From Eubacterium sp. (GTDB lineage Bacteria; Bacillota; Clostridia; Lachnospirales; Lachnospiraceae), in assembly GCA_003520145.1 (NCBI GenBank), contig DOVJ01000214.1:1-14375 (forward strand): a DNA stretch of 14,375 nt, given 5' to 3'. A program made the translations under genes and the position numbers. Positions 1-5,830 of the stretch are shown here, one piece after another (position 1 is the stretch's first letter; the number at the start of each line of letters is the position of its first letter). Below the pieces are notes generated by a model, which had not been told where the DNA came from, did not search any database, and saw only the letters and a program-made list of their open reading frames with translations.

Positions 1-2
1 TA

Positions 3-107
3 TTATTGTTCGCCCGCACTTGCGCCAGCCTGCAAAAGTATGACGAAATCTTGCAATCGTCGCTAGACGACGATGAATTCCTTTTGTATTGTGGCAAAGG
101 TATATGA
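3..107 (+). other. Possible C-terminal tail of a rightward gene cut by the window edge
   Basis: One frame is open from base 3 to a TGA at 105-107 and would encode 34 residues ending in an acidic stretch (SLDDDEF) and then LLYCGKGI. It would converge on the HU gene, and the hairpin at 169-202 would serve both as terminator, which fits a normal convergent layout. I do not recognise the residues. A minus-strand frame is also open across this stretch to the window edge but has no visible ribosome binding site. Beyond the hairpin, 108-233 holds nothing I can call. Confidence 0.25.
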
Positions 108-168
108 TTATCATCTTGCGACACGCGGCGATTTCTATCCTTATATTGCAAGCAGTGGCTGTTGAAAT

Positions 169-202
169 AAACCCCAGATTCAAATGATAGAACCTGGGGT
201 TT
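169..202. terminator. Bidirectional hairpin terminator downstream of HU
   Basis: A perfect 9-bp inverted repeat, AAACCCCAG (169-177) and CTGGGGTTT (194-202), encloses a 16-nt loop. Read on the minus strand, the stem follows the HU stop codon by about 30 nt and runs into TTTATTTC. Read on the plus strand it ends in GGGGTTTTG. The GC-rich core and the T-rich exits in both directions suit a terminator shared by two convergent genes. Confidence 0.75.
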
Positions 203-233
203 TGATAAATTACTTGATATAAGAAAACAAGAA

Positions 234-536
234 TTATTTCTTCTTTGTAGCCTTCTTAGCCTTCTTGTTAACAGCTTCCTTCAAGCTCTTACCAGCCTTG
301 AACTTAGGTGACTTGCAAGCAGCAATCTTAATCTTCTCGCCTGTCTGAGGGTTCTTACCTGTTCTAGCCTTACGATCAGCAACTTCAAAAGTACCGAAAC
401 CGATGAGCTGAACCTTCTCACCCTTCTTAAGCTGCTCCTCTACAACTGTTGTGAAAGCCTTAAGAGCCTTGTCAGCATCAGTCTTTGTGAGCTTTGCATT
501 AGCTGCGATTGCATCAACTAAATCTTTTCTGTTCAT
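234..536 (-). CDS. hup: HU-family nucleoid DNA-binding protein
   Basis: This is a small basic DNA-bending protein that compacts the nucleoid and acts as a dimer. The 100 residues show the full HU/IHF fold: an N-terminal helical dimerisation half (MNRKDLVDAIA at 1-11), then the family signature around 46-66 (GFGTFEV, RKARTGKNPQTG). The latter includes the Asn-Pro at the tip of the beta arm whose proline intercalates into DNA. The core ends near residue 90, the usual length of HU. It is followed by a ten-residue lysine-rich tail (KKAKKATKKK), a short basic extension beyond the standard fold. The start is set by an AAGGAGG ribosome binding site (complement of 546-552). The gene stands alone on the minus strand, divergent from the aminopeptidase gene, with its own promoter and terminator. 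Confidence 0.97.
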   Translation of the reverse strand: MNRKDLVDAIAANAKLTKTDADKALKAFTTVVEEQLKKGEKVQLIGFGTFEVADRKARTGKNPQTGEKIKIAACKSPKFKAGKSLKEAVNKKAKKATKKK

Positions 537-578
537 ACCTTATATCCTCCTTAAAGATATTAATTTAGTATATAGTAG

Positions 579-607
579 ATTATAGCACATAAAATGGGCT
601 TTGTCAT
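579..607 (-). promoter_or_regulatory. Sigma-A-type promoter of the HU gene
   Basis: On the minus strand, ATGACA (complement of 602-607; 5 of 6 matches to TTGACA) is followed after exactly 17 nt by a perfect TATAAT (complement of 579-584). Transcription would start near 572, giving a leader of about 35 nt that contains the AAGGAGG site. Nearly ideal boxes fit a highly expressed nucleoid protein. Confidence 0.8.
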
Positions 608-676
608 CACTTTTTTTGAAAAAAGTCCCTATTTTTTGCAATTTTTGAGTTCTTTTTGTGCGAAATGGCATATAAT

Positions 677-705
677 TTGACACTTTCGCGAAAAAGTGGT
701 AAAGT
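677..705 (+). promoter_or_regulatory. Probable promoter of the aminopeptidase P gene, with a dyad in the spacer
   Basis: A consensus TTGACA (677-682) is followed after 17 nt by TAAAGT (700-705; 4 of 6 matches to TATAAT). A start near 712 would give a 28-nt leader. A dyad CACTTT (681-686) / AAAGTG (693-698), centred on TCGCGA, lies between the two boxes and could bind a regulator. A perfect TATAAT also sits just upstream (671-676), but the nearest -35-like TTGAGT (645-650) is 20 nt away, so it is the weaker candidate. Confidence 0.55.
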
Positions 706-727
706 AATACTTAGGATTAGTAATGTG

Positions 728-733
728 AAGGAG
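728..733 (+). promoter_or_regulatory. Ribosome binding site fixing the aminopeptidase P start at 740
   Basis: AAGGAG at 728-733 lies 6 nt before the ATG at 740. The frame is open further upstream to an ATG at 656, but that start would overlap the promoter region and lacks a comparable site, so 740 is preferred. Confidence 0.85.
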
Positions 734-739
734 TACATT

Positions 740-2506
740 ATGAACAGATTGGAAAGTCTTCGTAACAGAATGTACGAGGATGGGATAGATGTAGTCATCA
801 TGCCGAATTCTGATTTTCATCAGTCGGAGTATGCAGCAGAATACTTCGGTGCTGTTGAGTTCTTTTCAGGCTTTACTGGATCTAACGCGACAGTTGTGGT
901 ATCCGCTGAAGATGCTGTTTTGTACACGGATGGACGTTATTATATACAGGCCAGAAAAGAGATAGAACCTAATGGATTCAGACTCATGAAGGAAAATGAT
1001 GCCGACACTCCGGATATATATGAATATGTCAAAAGTATTGTATTTGACGATGCGACAGTTGCATTTGACGGAAGGGTTGTGAGTGCTGAGTTTGGAATTA
1101 ATCTTTCCAAAGCGCTTCCTTCTAATATCAACATAGTATCTGACTATGATCCTTCGGATGTTTTGTGGGAGAACAGACCTCTGCTTAGCAAGAATAAGGT
1201 GTGGATTCTTGATGAAAAGTATAGCGGCATGGATATCGATAGGAAAATCGTTAGAATCCGTGAGAGTATGAAGAAGCATAATGCGACAGTTCATATTGTG
1301 TCTGCTCTTGATGATATCGCGTGGATTCTTAATATCCGCGGTAACGATATAGCCTATACACCTGTTGTTATGGCCTATCTTGTCATAGAGAACAATGTTG
1401 TGCTTCTGTATTCGGATATGGATAAGTATGACGATGATGTCAGAACTTACCTTGATTCACATGGTGTTGTACTTAAGGACTATGATGAATTCTATGAAGA
1501 ACTCGATAATCTGAATAACGAAAGAGTTCTTCTTGAAGTGGCAAAGGTTAATTACCAGATATATAAGAAGGTTACTGACAGTAATCAATGTGTAGATAAA
1601 CCTAATCCTTCGTCTTATATGAAGGCTGTTAAGAATGAAACTGAACTTAAAAACCTGAAGAATGTTCATATTAAGGATGGCCTCGCAGTTACAAGGTTCA
1701 TATTATGGCTTAAGGAGCATACACGTGATGGACTGACAGAATATGATCTAAGTGAAAAGCTTCATGAATTCAGAAGTGCTAATGAAGGATTCATAGAGGA
1801 GAGCTTTGAGACTATCAGTGCTTATGGCGCTAATGCTGCACTCATGCACTATAGGTGTTCTAAGGAGAGCGCCGCTTTGGTCGAAGCAAGAGGTATGCTT
1901 CTTGTTGACAGCGGTGGACAGTATTATGAAGGAACTACTGATGTTACGAGAACCATAGCTTTGGGACCAGTCACCGAAGAAGAAAAGAAGATGTACACGC
2001 TTTCTCTTAAGGGAATGTTTGAACTTCTTAATGCGAGATTCCTGCAGGGATGTACCGGTGTGAATCTCGATATACTTGCAAGAAGGGCCCTGTGGGAAGT
2101 GGGATGTGATTATAAGTGCGGAACTGGACATGGGGTATCATATTTGCTTGGAGTTCATGAGGGACCTAATTCTATAAGGTGGAAGAGAAGATCGGATGAT
2201 TGCGTCTTCGAACCGGGAATGGTTACATCTAACGAACCAGGCTTTTACAAAGAAGGTGCTTATGGCGTGAGGATTGAAAACGAGATGGTGTGTAAAAAAA
2301 TCTGTGACAATGAATATGGCACATTTCTCGGATTCGAAAATCTTACATATGTCCCGATAGATTTGGAATTAATTGATAAAAAATACATGTCTGCTATTGA
2401 CATTGACAGAGTATTGAGTTATAATAACCAAGTATATGAAGTTTTAGAGCCTTTTATGGATACGCATGAGAGGGATTTGTATCTGAAACTTAATGATTTG
2501 CTATAA
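740..2506 (+). CDS. pepP: Aminopeptidase P (Xaa-Pro aminopeptidase), peptidase family M24
   Basis: This cytoplasmic metallopeptidase removes an N-terminal residue that precedes proline and so helps recycle proline-rich peptides. The 588 residues match the long three-domain form of aminopeptidase P: two creatinase-like N-terminal domains (about 1-130 and 150-290) and a pita-bread catalytic domain (about 300-525), followed by a C-terminal extension. All five metal ligands are visible: Asp390 (LLVDSGG), Asp401 (GTTDVTRT), His464 (GTGHGV), Glu499 (SNEPGFY) and Glu513 (VRIENE). His370 in the MHY motif and His473 in VHEGP are the usual catalytic histidines. The lack of a signal peptide supports a cytoplasmic location. 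The next gene begins 23 nt downstream with no terminator between, so this is probably the first gene of a three-gene unit. The name pepP follows the domain layout; substrate range is not tested. Confidence 0.93.
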   Translation: MNRLESLRNRMYEDGIDVVIMPNSDFHQSEYAAEYFGAVEFFSGFTGSNATVVVSAEDAVLYTDGRYYIQARKEIEPNGFRLMKENDADTPDIYEYVKSIVFDDATVAFDGRVVSAEFGINLSKALPSNINIVSDYDPSDVLWENRPLLSKNKVWILDEKYSGMDIDRKIVRIRESMKKHNATVHIVSALDDIAWILNIRGNDIAYTPVVMAYLVIENNVVLLYSDMDKYDDDVRTYLDSHGVVLKDYDEFYEELDNLNNERVLLEVAKVNYQIYKKVTDSNQCVDKPNPSSYMKAVKNETELKNLKNVHIKDGLAVTRFILWLKEHTRDGLTEYDLSEKLHEFRSANEGFIEESFETISAYGANAALMHYRCSKESAALVEARGMLLVDSGGQYYEGTTDVTRTIALGPVTEEEKKMYTLSLKGMFELLNARFLQGCTGVNLDILARRALWEVGCDYKCGTGHGVSYLLGVHEGPNSIRWKRRSDDCVFEPGMVTSNEPGFYKEGAYGVRIENEMVCKKICDNEYGTFLGFENLTYVPIDLELIDKKYMSAIDIDRVLSYNNQVYEVLEPFMDTHERDLYLKLNDLL

Positions 2507-2507
2507 T
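2502..2507 (+). promoter_or_regulatory. Possible internal -10 box before the Lys/Ala-rich gene
   Basis: TATAAT overlaps the aminopeptidase stop codon. The best upstream partner is TTGTAT (2477-2482) with a 19-nt spacer, which is longer than ideal. If used, it would let the small basic protein be made at a higher level than the peptidase. Confidence 0.25.
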
Positions 2508-2519
2508 TTTTCATTTTAT

Positions 2520-2524
2520 GGAGG
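2520..2524 (+). promoter_or_regulatory. Ribosome binding site fixing the start at 2530
   Basis: GGAGG at 2520-2524 lies 5 nt before the ATG at 2530. An in-frame ATG at 2518 overlaps this site and has none of its own, so it is not the start. Confidence 0.85.
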
Positions 2525-2529
2525 TAGTT

Positions 2530-2979
2530 ATGAGTGAAGTAAAGAAAGCTGCTCTTAAGACAAAGGCTGTAGAAGCTGTAGCAACAGATGTTAAGGAAGT
2601 TAAGGCTGAGGCTGTAGAGGCTGCTAAGACAGAAGTTAAGGCTGCTAAGAAGGAAACAAAGAAGGTTGTTAAGACTGAGGCTAAGACAGAAGCTAAGGCT
2701 GCTAAGACTACAAAGACAGCTGCAAAGAAGACTGTTAAGGCTGATGAGAAGAAGGAAACTAACACAGCTAAGGTTGCTGCTAAGACAGAAGTTGTTATCC
2801 AGTATAATGGTGAAGAGAATAATTTCGATGAGATTGCCAGCAGAGCTAAGAGTGCATGGGCAGCAGAGACTGGTAAGAAGGTTACTGATATGAAGGAGTG
2901 CAAGATCTACATCAAGCCTCAGGATAGACGTGCATATTATGTTATCGATGGATATACAGGAAGCGTAGATTTGTTTTAA
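2530..2979 (+). CDS. Lys/Ala-rich protein with a C-terminal DUF6465-like domain
   Basis: The function is unknown. The 149 residues fall into two parts. Residues 1-86 are low-complexity, built almost only of Lys, Ala, Glu, Thr and Val (for example AKTEVKAAKKETKK). They resemble the lysine/alanine tails of histone H1-like bacterial proteins and are likely disordered or helical. Residues 87-149 form a compact domain (VVIQYNGEE, WAAETGK, KIYIKPQDRRAYYVIDG, GSVDLF) that I associate with DUF6465, a small domain common in Lachnospiraceae; this match is from memory. There is no signal peptide or membrane segment, so it should be cytoplasmic. The basic tail suggests contact with DNA, RNA or another polyanion, which is inference. 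The gene lies 23 nt after pepP and 14 nt before the surface-protein gene, in one apparent operon. Confidence 0.8.
   Translation: MSEVKKAALKTKAVEAVATDVKEVKAEAVEAAKTEVKAAKKETKKVVKTEAKTEAKAAKTTKTAAKKTVKADEKKETNTAKVAAKTEVVIQYNGEENNFDEIASRAKSAWAAETGKKVTDMKECKIYIKPQDRRAYYVIDGYTGSVDLF
2623..2793 (+). repeat. In-frame direct repeats in the Lys/Ala-rich tail
   Basis: A 28-nt unit at 2623-2650 recurs at 2680-2707 with 27 of 28 bases identical, offset by 57 nt (19 codons). Its first 15 bases, GCTAAGACAGAAGTT, recur exactly at 2779-2793. The units encode AKTEVKAAK, AKTEAKAAK and AKTEV. Identity at the third codon position suggests recent duplication, not just biased composition. Confidence 0.8.
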
Positions 2980-2993
2980 TTTAGGAGAGACAT

Positions 2994-3845
2994 ATGAGAA
3001 ACACTAAGAGACTTGCAGCTGTTTTTGTTGCTGCGGTTATGAGTATTGCGTGTGTGTTTAGCCTTGCGGGTGCGGTACAAGTGTTTGGTAGTGAAGCGGG
3101 ATTTTTTGTATCTGATCCTGATATAAATCCTAAAGAGGGTGATCACATGTTTGCTGACACCTATAACAAAGTAACGGTTAATGCTAATGGTTTGTGGTCG
3201 GTTGGAACAGAACCTGAAGCAAAGTTCAATGGCGACTATGTTAACTTCCAGAGATACATAAAGTTTAATAAGGTAGGTAGTTTTAATTCTCTTAGTTTTC
3301 AAGCTACTGTTACACAGCCTACACAGCTTATTGTATTTGTACTTGGTGATGAAACAGGTATCACAGGTATAACAAATCGTCTTGTTGTCAGGAATTTTGC
3401 TCAGTTTAATGTTGACAAGGAGCACAGAGGTAGTCTTCCTGCATTTGGCGTGACTGATCCTTTGGTGGATTCGAATGGCGATTATTATGTGGTGCCTGAT
3501 GATGGTTCGTCACAGCGTGTTCAGAAGATTGTATATCAGCTTCCAGAAGCAGGAACCTATCATGTGTATCTTCTTGAAGGAAGTGCTAAGTTCTACGGAA
3601 TATACTTCGGAGGTCTTTCAGACACTGAGGCAAGAGCTTTGGGTAAAGTTATAGAAGACAAGACAATTTCAGAAATCAAGAACGATGATGAAGTTGGACC
3701 TGTTTTCTGGATTGGACTTGTTGTATTTGTTCTTGGACTTGTTGCATTTGTTGTTATGGTTGATAATAAGGGCGGCAAGGGAACAACTAAGTCGATATTT
3801 GGCAAGAAGAAGTCATCAGGTAGTGACATAACTTATAACGAATGA
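2994..3845 (+). CDS. Secreted surface protein with a C-terminal membrane anchor
   Basis: I do not recognise a named family. The 283 residues have a signal peptide at the N-terminus (basic MRNTKR, then a hydrophobic stretch at about 7-31 ending near VFGSEA). A predicted extracellular domain follows (about 35-210), rich in beta-prone stretches. Its end, GTYHVYLLEGSAKFYGIYF, resembles the last strands of the jelly-roll, carbohydrate-binding-like modules of surface enzymes; that likeness is weak. A short acidic linker leads to one transmembrane helix (about 236-256) and a Lys/Gly/Ser-rich cytoplasmic tail (KKKSSGSDITYNE), giving a type I topology. There is no LPXTG motif. AGGAG at 2983-2987 sits 6 nt before the ATG. 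It follows the Lys/Ala-rich gene by 14 nt and is the last gene before a strong terminator. Confidence 0.75.
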   Translation: MRNTKRLAAVFVAAVMSIACVFSLAGAVQVFGSEAGFFVSDPDINPKEGDHMFADTYNKVTVNANGLWSVGTEPEAKFNGDYVNFQRYIKFNKVGSFNSLSFQATVTQPTQLIVFVLGDETGITGITNRLVVRNFAQFNVDKEHRGSLPAFGVTDPLVDSNGDYYVVPDDGSSQRVQKIVYQLPEAGTYHVYLLEGSAKFYGIYFGGLSDTEARALGKVIEDKTISEIKNDDEVGPVFWIGLVVFVLGLVAFVVMVDNKGGKGTTKSIFGKKKSSGSDITYNE

Positions 3846-3851
3846 TTGGTG

Positions 3852-3879
3852 TTGGGGGAATCGTAAGGGGATTTATAAT
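3852..3879 (+). promoter_or_regulatory. Candidate promoter upstream of the terminator and ABC genes
   Basis: TTGGGG (3852-3857; poor match) and a perfect TATAAT (3874-3879) are 16 nt apart. A second TATAAT lies 13 nt further on (3887-3892). No good promoter is visible between the terminator at 3915-3955 and the ABC start at 3994, so transcription of the exporter may begin here and pass through the hairpin. Confidence 0.3.
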
Positions 3880-3914
3880 ATTGCGTTATAATCGGATATG
3901 CTAAGAATAATATG

Positions 3915-3955
3915 ATCCCAGTAATACATGTTTATATGTGATTACTGGGATTTTT
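3915..3955 (+). terminator. Strong intrinsic terminator (or attenuator) before the ABC genes
   Basis: ATCCCAGTAAT (3915-3925) pairs perfectly with ATTACTGGGAT (3941-3951). The stem is extended by ACAT (3926-3929) with ATGT (3936-3939) around one bulged base and is followed by a run of five T. It ends the pepP unit, but it also lies between promoter-like boxes and the ABC start, so it could attenuate the exporter genes. Confidence 0.88.
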
Positions 3956-3993
3956 ATTCAGATTATTATATTTATATTGGGAGGAAATAAAAC

Positions 3994-4902
3994 ATGGAAT
4001 ATGTTTTGCAAACACATGATATGACGAAACAGTATAAGAAAAAGCTTGCTGTTGATCATGTATCAATCAATGTGCCAAAGGGGTCCATCTATGGTCTTGT
4101 TGGTGAGAACGGAGCCGGTAAAACTACAATCATGAAGACTGTAGTTGGTCTTATTAAGGAAACTGGTGGAAACTATGAACTTTTTGGTTCTAGTGATATT
4201 CTTGCACAGAGAAAGAAGATAGGATGTGTTATCGAGAATCCAGCACTTTTTATGAATATGACAGCTAAGGATAATCTCATAGCATTTTCTAAGATGATGG
4301 GAATAACAGACTATTCAGAGGCTGATAAGATTCTTGAATTGATTGGCCTTAAAGGAGAGAAGAAGAAGGCTAAAGCGTTCTCACTTGGTATGAAGCAGAG
4401 ACTCAGTATAGGTGTTGCGCTTCTTGGCAATCCTGAGTTCTTGATCCTTGATGAACCTATCAATGGTCTTGATCCAGCGGGTATCGCTGCAATCCGTAAT
4501 CTACTTCTGGATCTTAGAAAGTCTGGTAAGACTATACTTATATCGAGCCATATCTTAAGCGAGCTTTTCAAGATTGCGACAGATTATGGTATAATTCATA
4601 AGGGTAAGCTTGTTGGAGAATATACAGAGGAAGCACTTATGAATCTCACATCTACATCCTTAAGGATTGTTGCTGATGATTATAATAAGGCTATTAGTGT
4701 TATCAAAGAGAAGTTCGGAATCGATGCTTCGTATAATGAGCTCGAAAGATGCATCATAATCGGTGATTCAAAGGCGAGTGCGGCTGAGATTAATATGGCT
4801 TTGTGCACCGCAGGAGTTATGGTTAGTGAGCTTGTAACTAAGAAGGATGATCTTGAGAATTATATCATAGGTATTATGCAGGGGGGTGAGAAGAATGCTT
4901 AA
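3994..4902 (+). CDS. ABC transporter ATP-binding protein, BcrA-like
   Basis: This is the ATPase of a two-component ABC exporter, which powers the membrane protein encoded next. All nucleotide-binding motifs are present in order: Walker A GENGAGKT (37-44), signature SLGMKQR (130-136), Walker B FLILDEP (149-155), D-loop NGLDP (157-161) and the switch His186 (SSHILSE). The Q-loop reads VIENPALF, with Glu where Gln is usual, as is common in the bacitracin/lantibiotic-resistance type (BcrA). Residues 200-302 form the extra C-terminal region of that type. GGGAGG at 3979-3984 lies 9 nt before the ATG. Its last 8 bases overlap the permease gene, implying translational coupling. Peptide-antibiotic or bacteriocin resistance is plausible from the subfamily, but no sensor kinase or precursor peptide gene lies nearby, so the substrate is open. 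Confidence 0.93.
   Translation: MEYVLQTHDMTKQYKKKLAVDHVSINVPKGSIYGLVGENGAGKTTIMKTVVGLIKETGGNYELFGSSDILAQRKKIGCVIENPALFMNMTAKDNLIAFSKMMGITDYSEADKILELIGLKGEKKKAKAFSLGMKQRLSIGVALLGNPEFLILDEPINGLDPAGIAAIRNLLLDLRKSGKTILISSHILSELFKIATDYGIIHKGKLVGEYTEEALMNLTSTSLRIVADDYNKAISVIKEKFGIDASYNELERCIIIGDSKASAAEINMALCTAGVMVSELVTKKDDLENYIIGIMQGGEKNA
4880..4886 (+). promoter_or_regulatory. Ribosome binding site favouring the permease start at 4895
   Basis: AGGGGGG at 4880-4886 lies 8 nt before the ATG at 4895, within the end of the ATPase gene. An alternative in-frame GTG at 4886 overlaps this site and is less likely. Confidence 0.6.
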
Positions 4903-5698
4903 TCTGATTAAATCAGATCTTTTTAAGATCAAAAAGGGTAAGTCTTTTTATGTTTGCTCTATTATAGTTATAGTATTAGATTTGCTTTCGATAATCGGTG
5001 GTATAGCAATTAATGCGAATACCGATGGTATAGGTATAACGTATGATGTATTGTTTTTATATATATCATCATTGATGTCGATCAATATGTTTGTTATTGA
5101 GACTATATTTGTATCGAGATTCTTTGGCAAGGAATTTGATGAAGGAACTATAAAGATTCTTGTATCTAAGGGAAATTCGAGAGCATCTATATATCTTTCG
5201 AAGCTTATCACTTCAATTGGTGTTTCTTTCTTCTTCGAGATATTGAACATTATTATGTGTCTTGGTGTCGGAAGTATATTCTTTGAGTTTGATAAGGGCA
5301 TGACCTTTGGAACAAGCATTGAACCAGTTGATCTTCTTTTGATGATTCTTTGCAGAGCTATAATTATAGCGTGTATGGTTTCATTCACTATTATGTATGC
5401 TTCTTCTATAAGGAAGGCAGGCTCAACCATTGCTGCTTCGTTAGCGACGCTTATACTTGGTTCATTACCTTTTCTTATTGCAGATGAGTTGTATTCTTAC
5501 CTTAGATTTAAGTTTGATGCGCTGCCAAAGCCGTATTTTGCTATAAATGATCTGTGGCTTTATAATTCGGTTAACACTTTCCTTACGGTAGATATAACTA
5601 ATAAGATGTGGTTACTTCTTTTGCTTCAGTTTGCGGTTTATGGTGTAGGCTTGACAGTACTGGGAATATGTAAGTTTAATAAGAAGGATATTAACTAA
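4895..5698 (+). CDS. ABC-2 type permease, BcrB-like
   Basis: This is the membrane half of the exporter formed with the preceding ATPase. The 267 residues carry a short basic N-terminus (SDLFKIKKGKSF) and about six transmembrane helices (near 18-40, 50-75, 103-130, 146-170, 176-195 and 238-259). After helix 2 comes FGKEFDEGTIKILVSKGNSR, the cytoplasmic coupling segment typical of BcrB/NatB-like ABC-2 permeases. Six helices with no large extracellular domain point to a two-gene transporter of the BcrAB kind, not to the large BceB-type permeases. The gene ends just before a terminator, so the pair forms the end of its transcript. Confidence 0.88.
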   Translation: MLNLIKSDLFKIKKGKSFYVCSIIVIVLDLLSIIGGIAINANTDGIGITYDVLFLYISSLMSINMFVIETIFVSRFFGKEFDEGTIKILVSKGNSRASIYLSKLITSIGVSFFFEILNIIMCLGVGSIFFEFDKGMTFGTSIEPVDLLLMILCRAIIIACMVSFTIMYASSIRKAGSTIAASLATLILGSLPFLIADELYSYLRFKFDALPKPYFAINDLWLYNSVNTFLTVDITNKMWLLLLLQFAVYGVGLTVLGICKFNKKDIN

Positions 5699-5705
5699 TA
5701 TTCAT

Positions 5706-5738
5706 AAAAGAAGGTCTAGGTGAAGGCCTTCTTTTTTT
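5706..5738 (+). terminator. Intrinsic terminator after the ABC exporter genes
   Basis: AAAAGAAGG (5706-5714) pairs with CCTTCTTTT (5727-5735). A G-U and a C-G pair extend the stem to 11 bp around an 8-nt loop, and a run of seven T follows at 5732-5738. It begins 8 nt after the permease stop codon. Confidence 0.9.
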
Positions 5739-5762
5739 ATTGGCAAAAATACACAAATCTGC

Positions 5763-5791
5763 TTGAATTATTCGACGAAAAATTGTAGAAT
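5763..5791 (+). promoter_or_regulatory. Promoter of the sodium-pump carboxyltransferase cluster
   Basis: TTGAAT (5763-5768) and TAGAAT (5786-5791) are 17 nt apart, each close to the sigma-A consensus. Transcription would start near 5798, about 33 nt before the ATG at 5831. It is the only good promoter between the preceding terminator and the cluster. Confidence 0.7.
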
Positions 5792-5818
5792 AGAAGTATC
5801 GTGGATAAAATATCTAAT

Positions 5819-5823
5819 GGAGG
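5819..5823 (+). promoter_or_regulatory. Ribosome binding site fixing the carboxyltransferase start at 5831
   Basis: GGAGG lies 7 nt before the ATG at 5831. The frame also has a GTG at 5801, but that codon lies almost at the predicted transcription start and has no site of its own. Confidence 0.88.
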
Positions 5824-5830
5824 AACGACA

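Noticed and set aside
1..165. Possible riboswitch or small RNA at the left edge
   Set aside because: I found no known aptamer core, no promoter-like boxes in a useful position, and only one short hairpin; the evidence is too thin to call an RNA.
609..626. A/T-rich inverted repeat (ACTTTTTT...AAAAAAGT) in the HU-pepP intergenic region, considered as a terminator
   Set aside because: The loop is only two bases, the stem has a single G-C pair, and no gene ends there. It lies just upstream of the HU promoter and is more likely an A/T-tract upstream element or chance.
2511..2903. A long minus-strand frame opposite the Lys/Ala-rich gene that would encode a hydrophobic Ala/Val/Phe/Ser-rich protein
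   Set aside because: It is the mirror image of repeated Lys/Ala/Glu codons. It has no ribosome binding site and no recognisable family features, while the plus-strand gene has both a good start and a recognisable domain.
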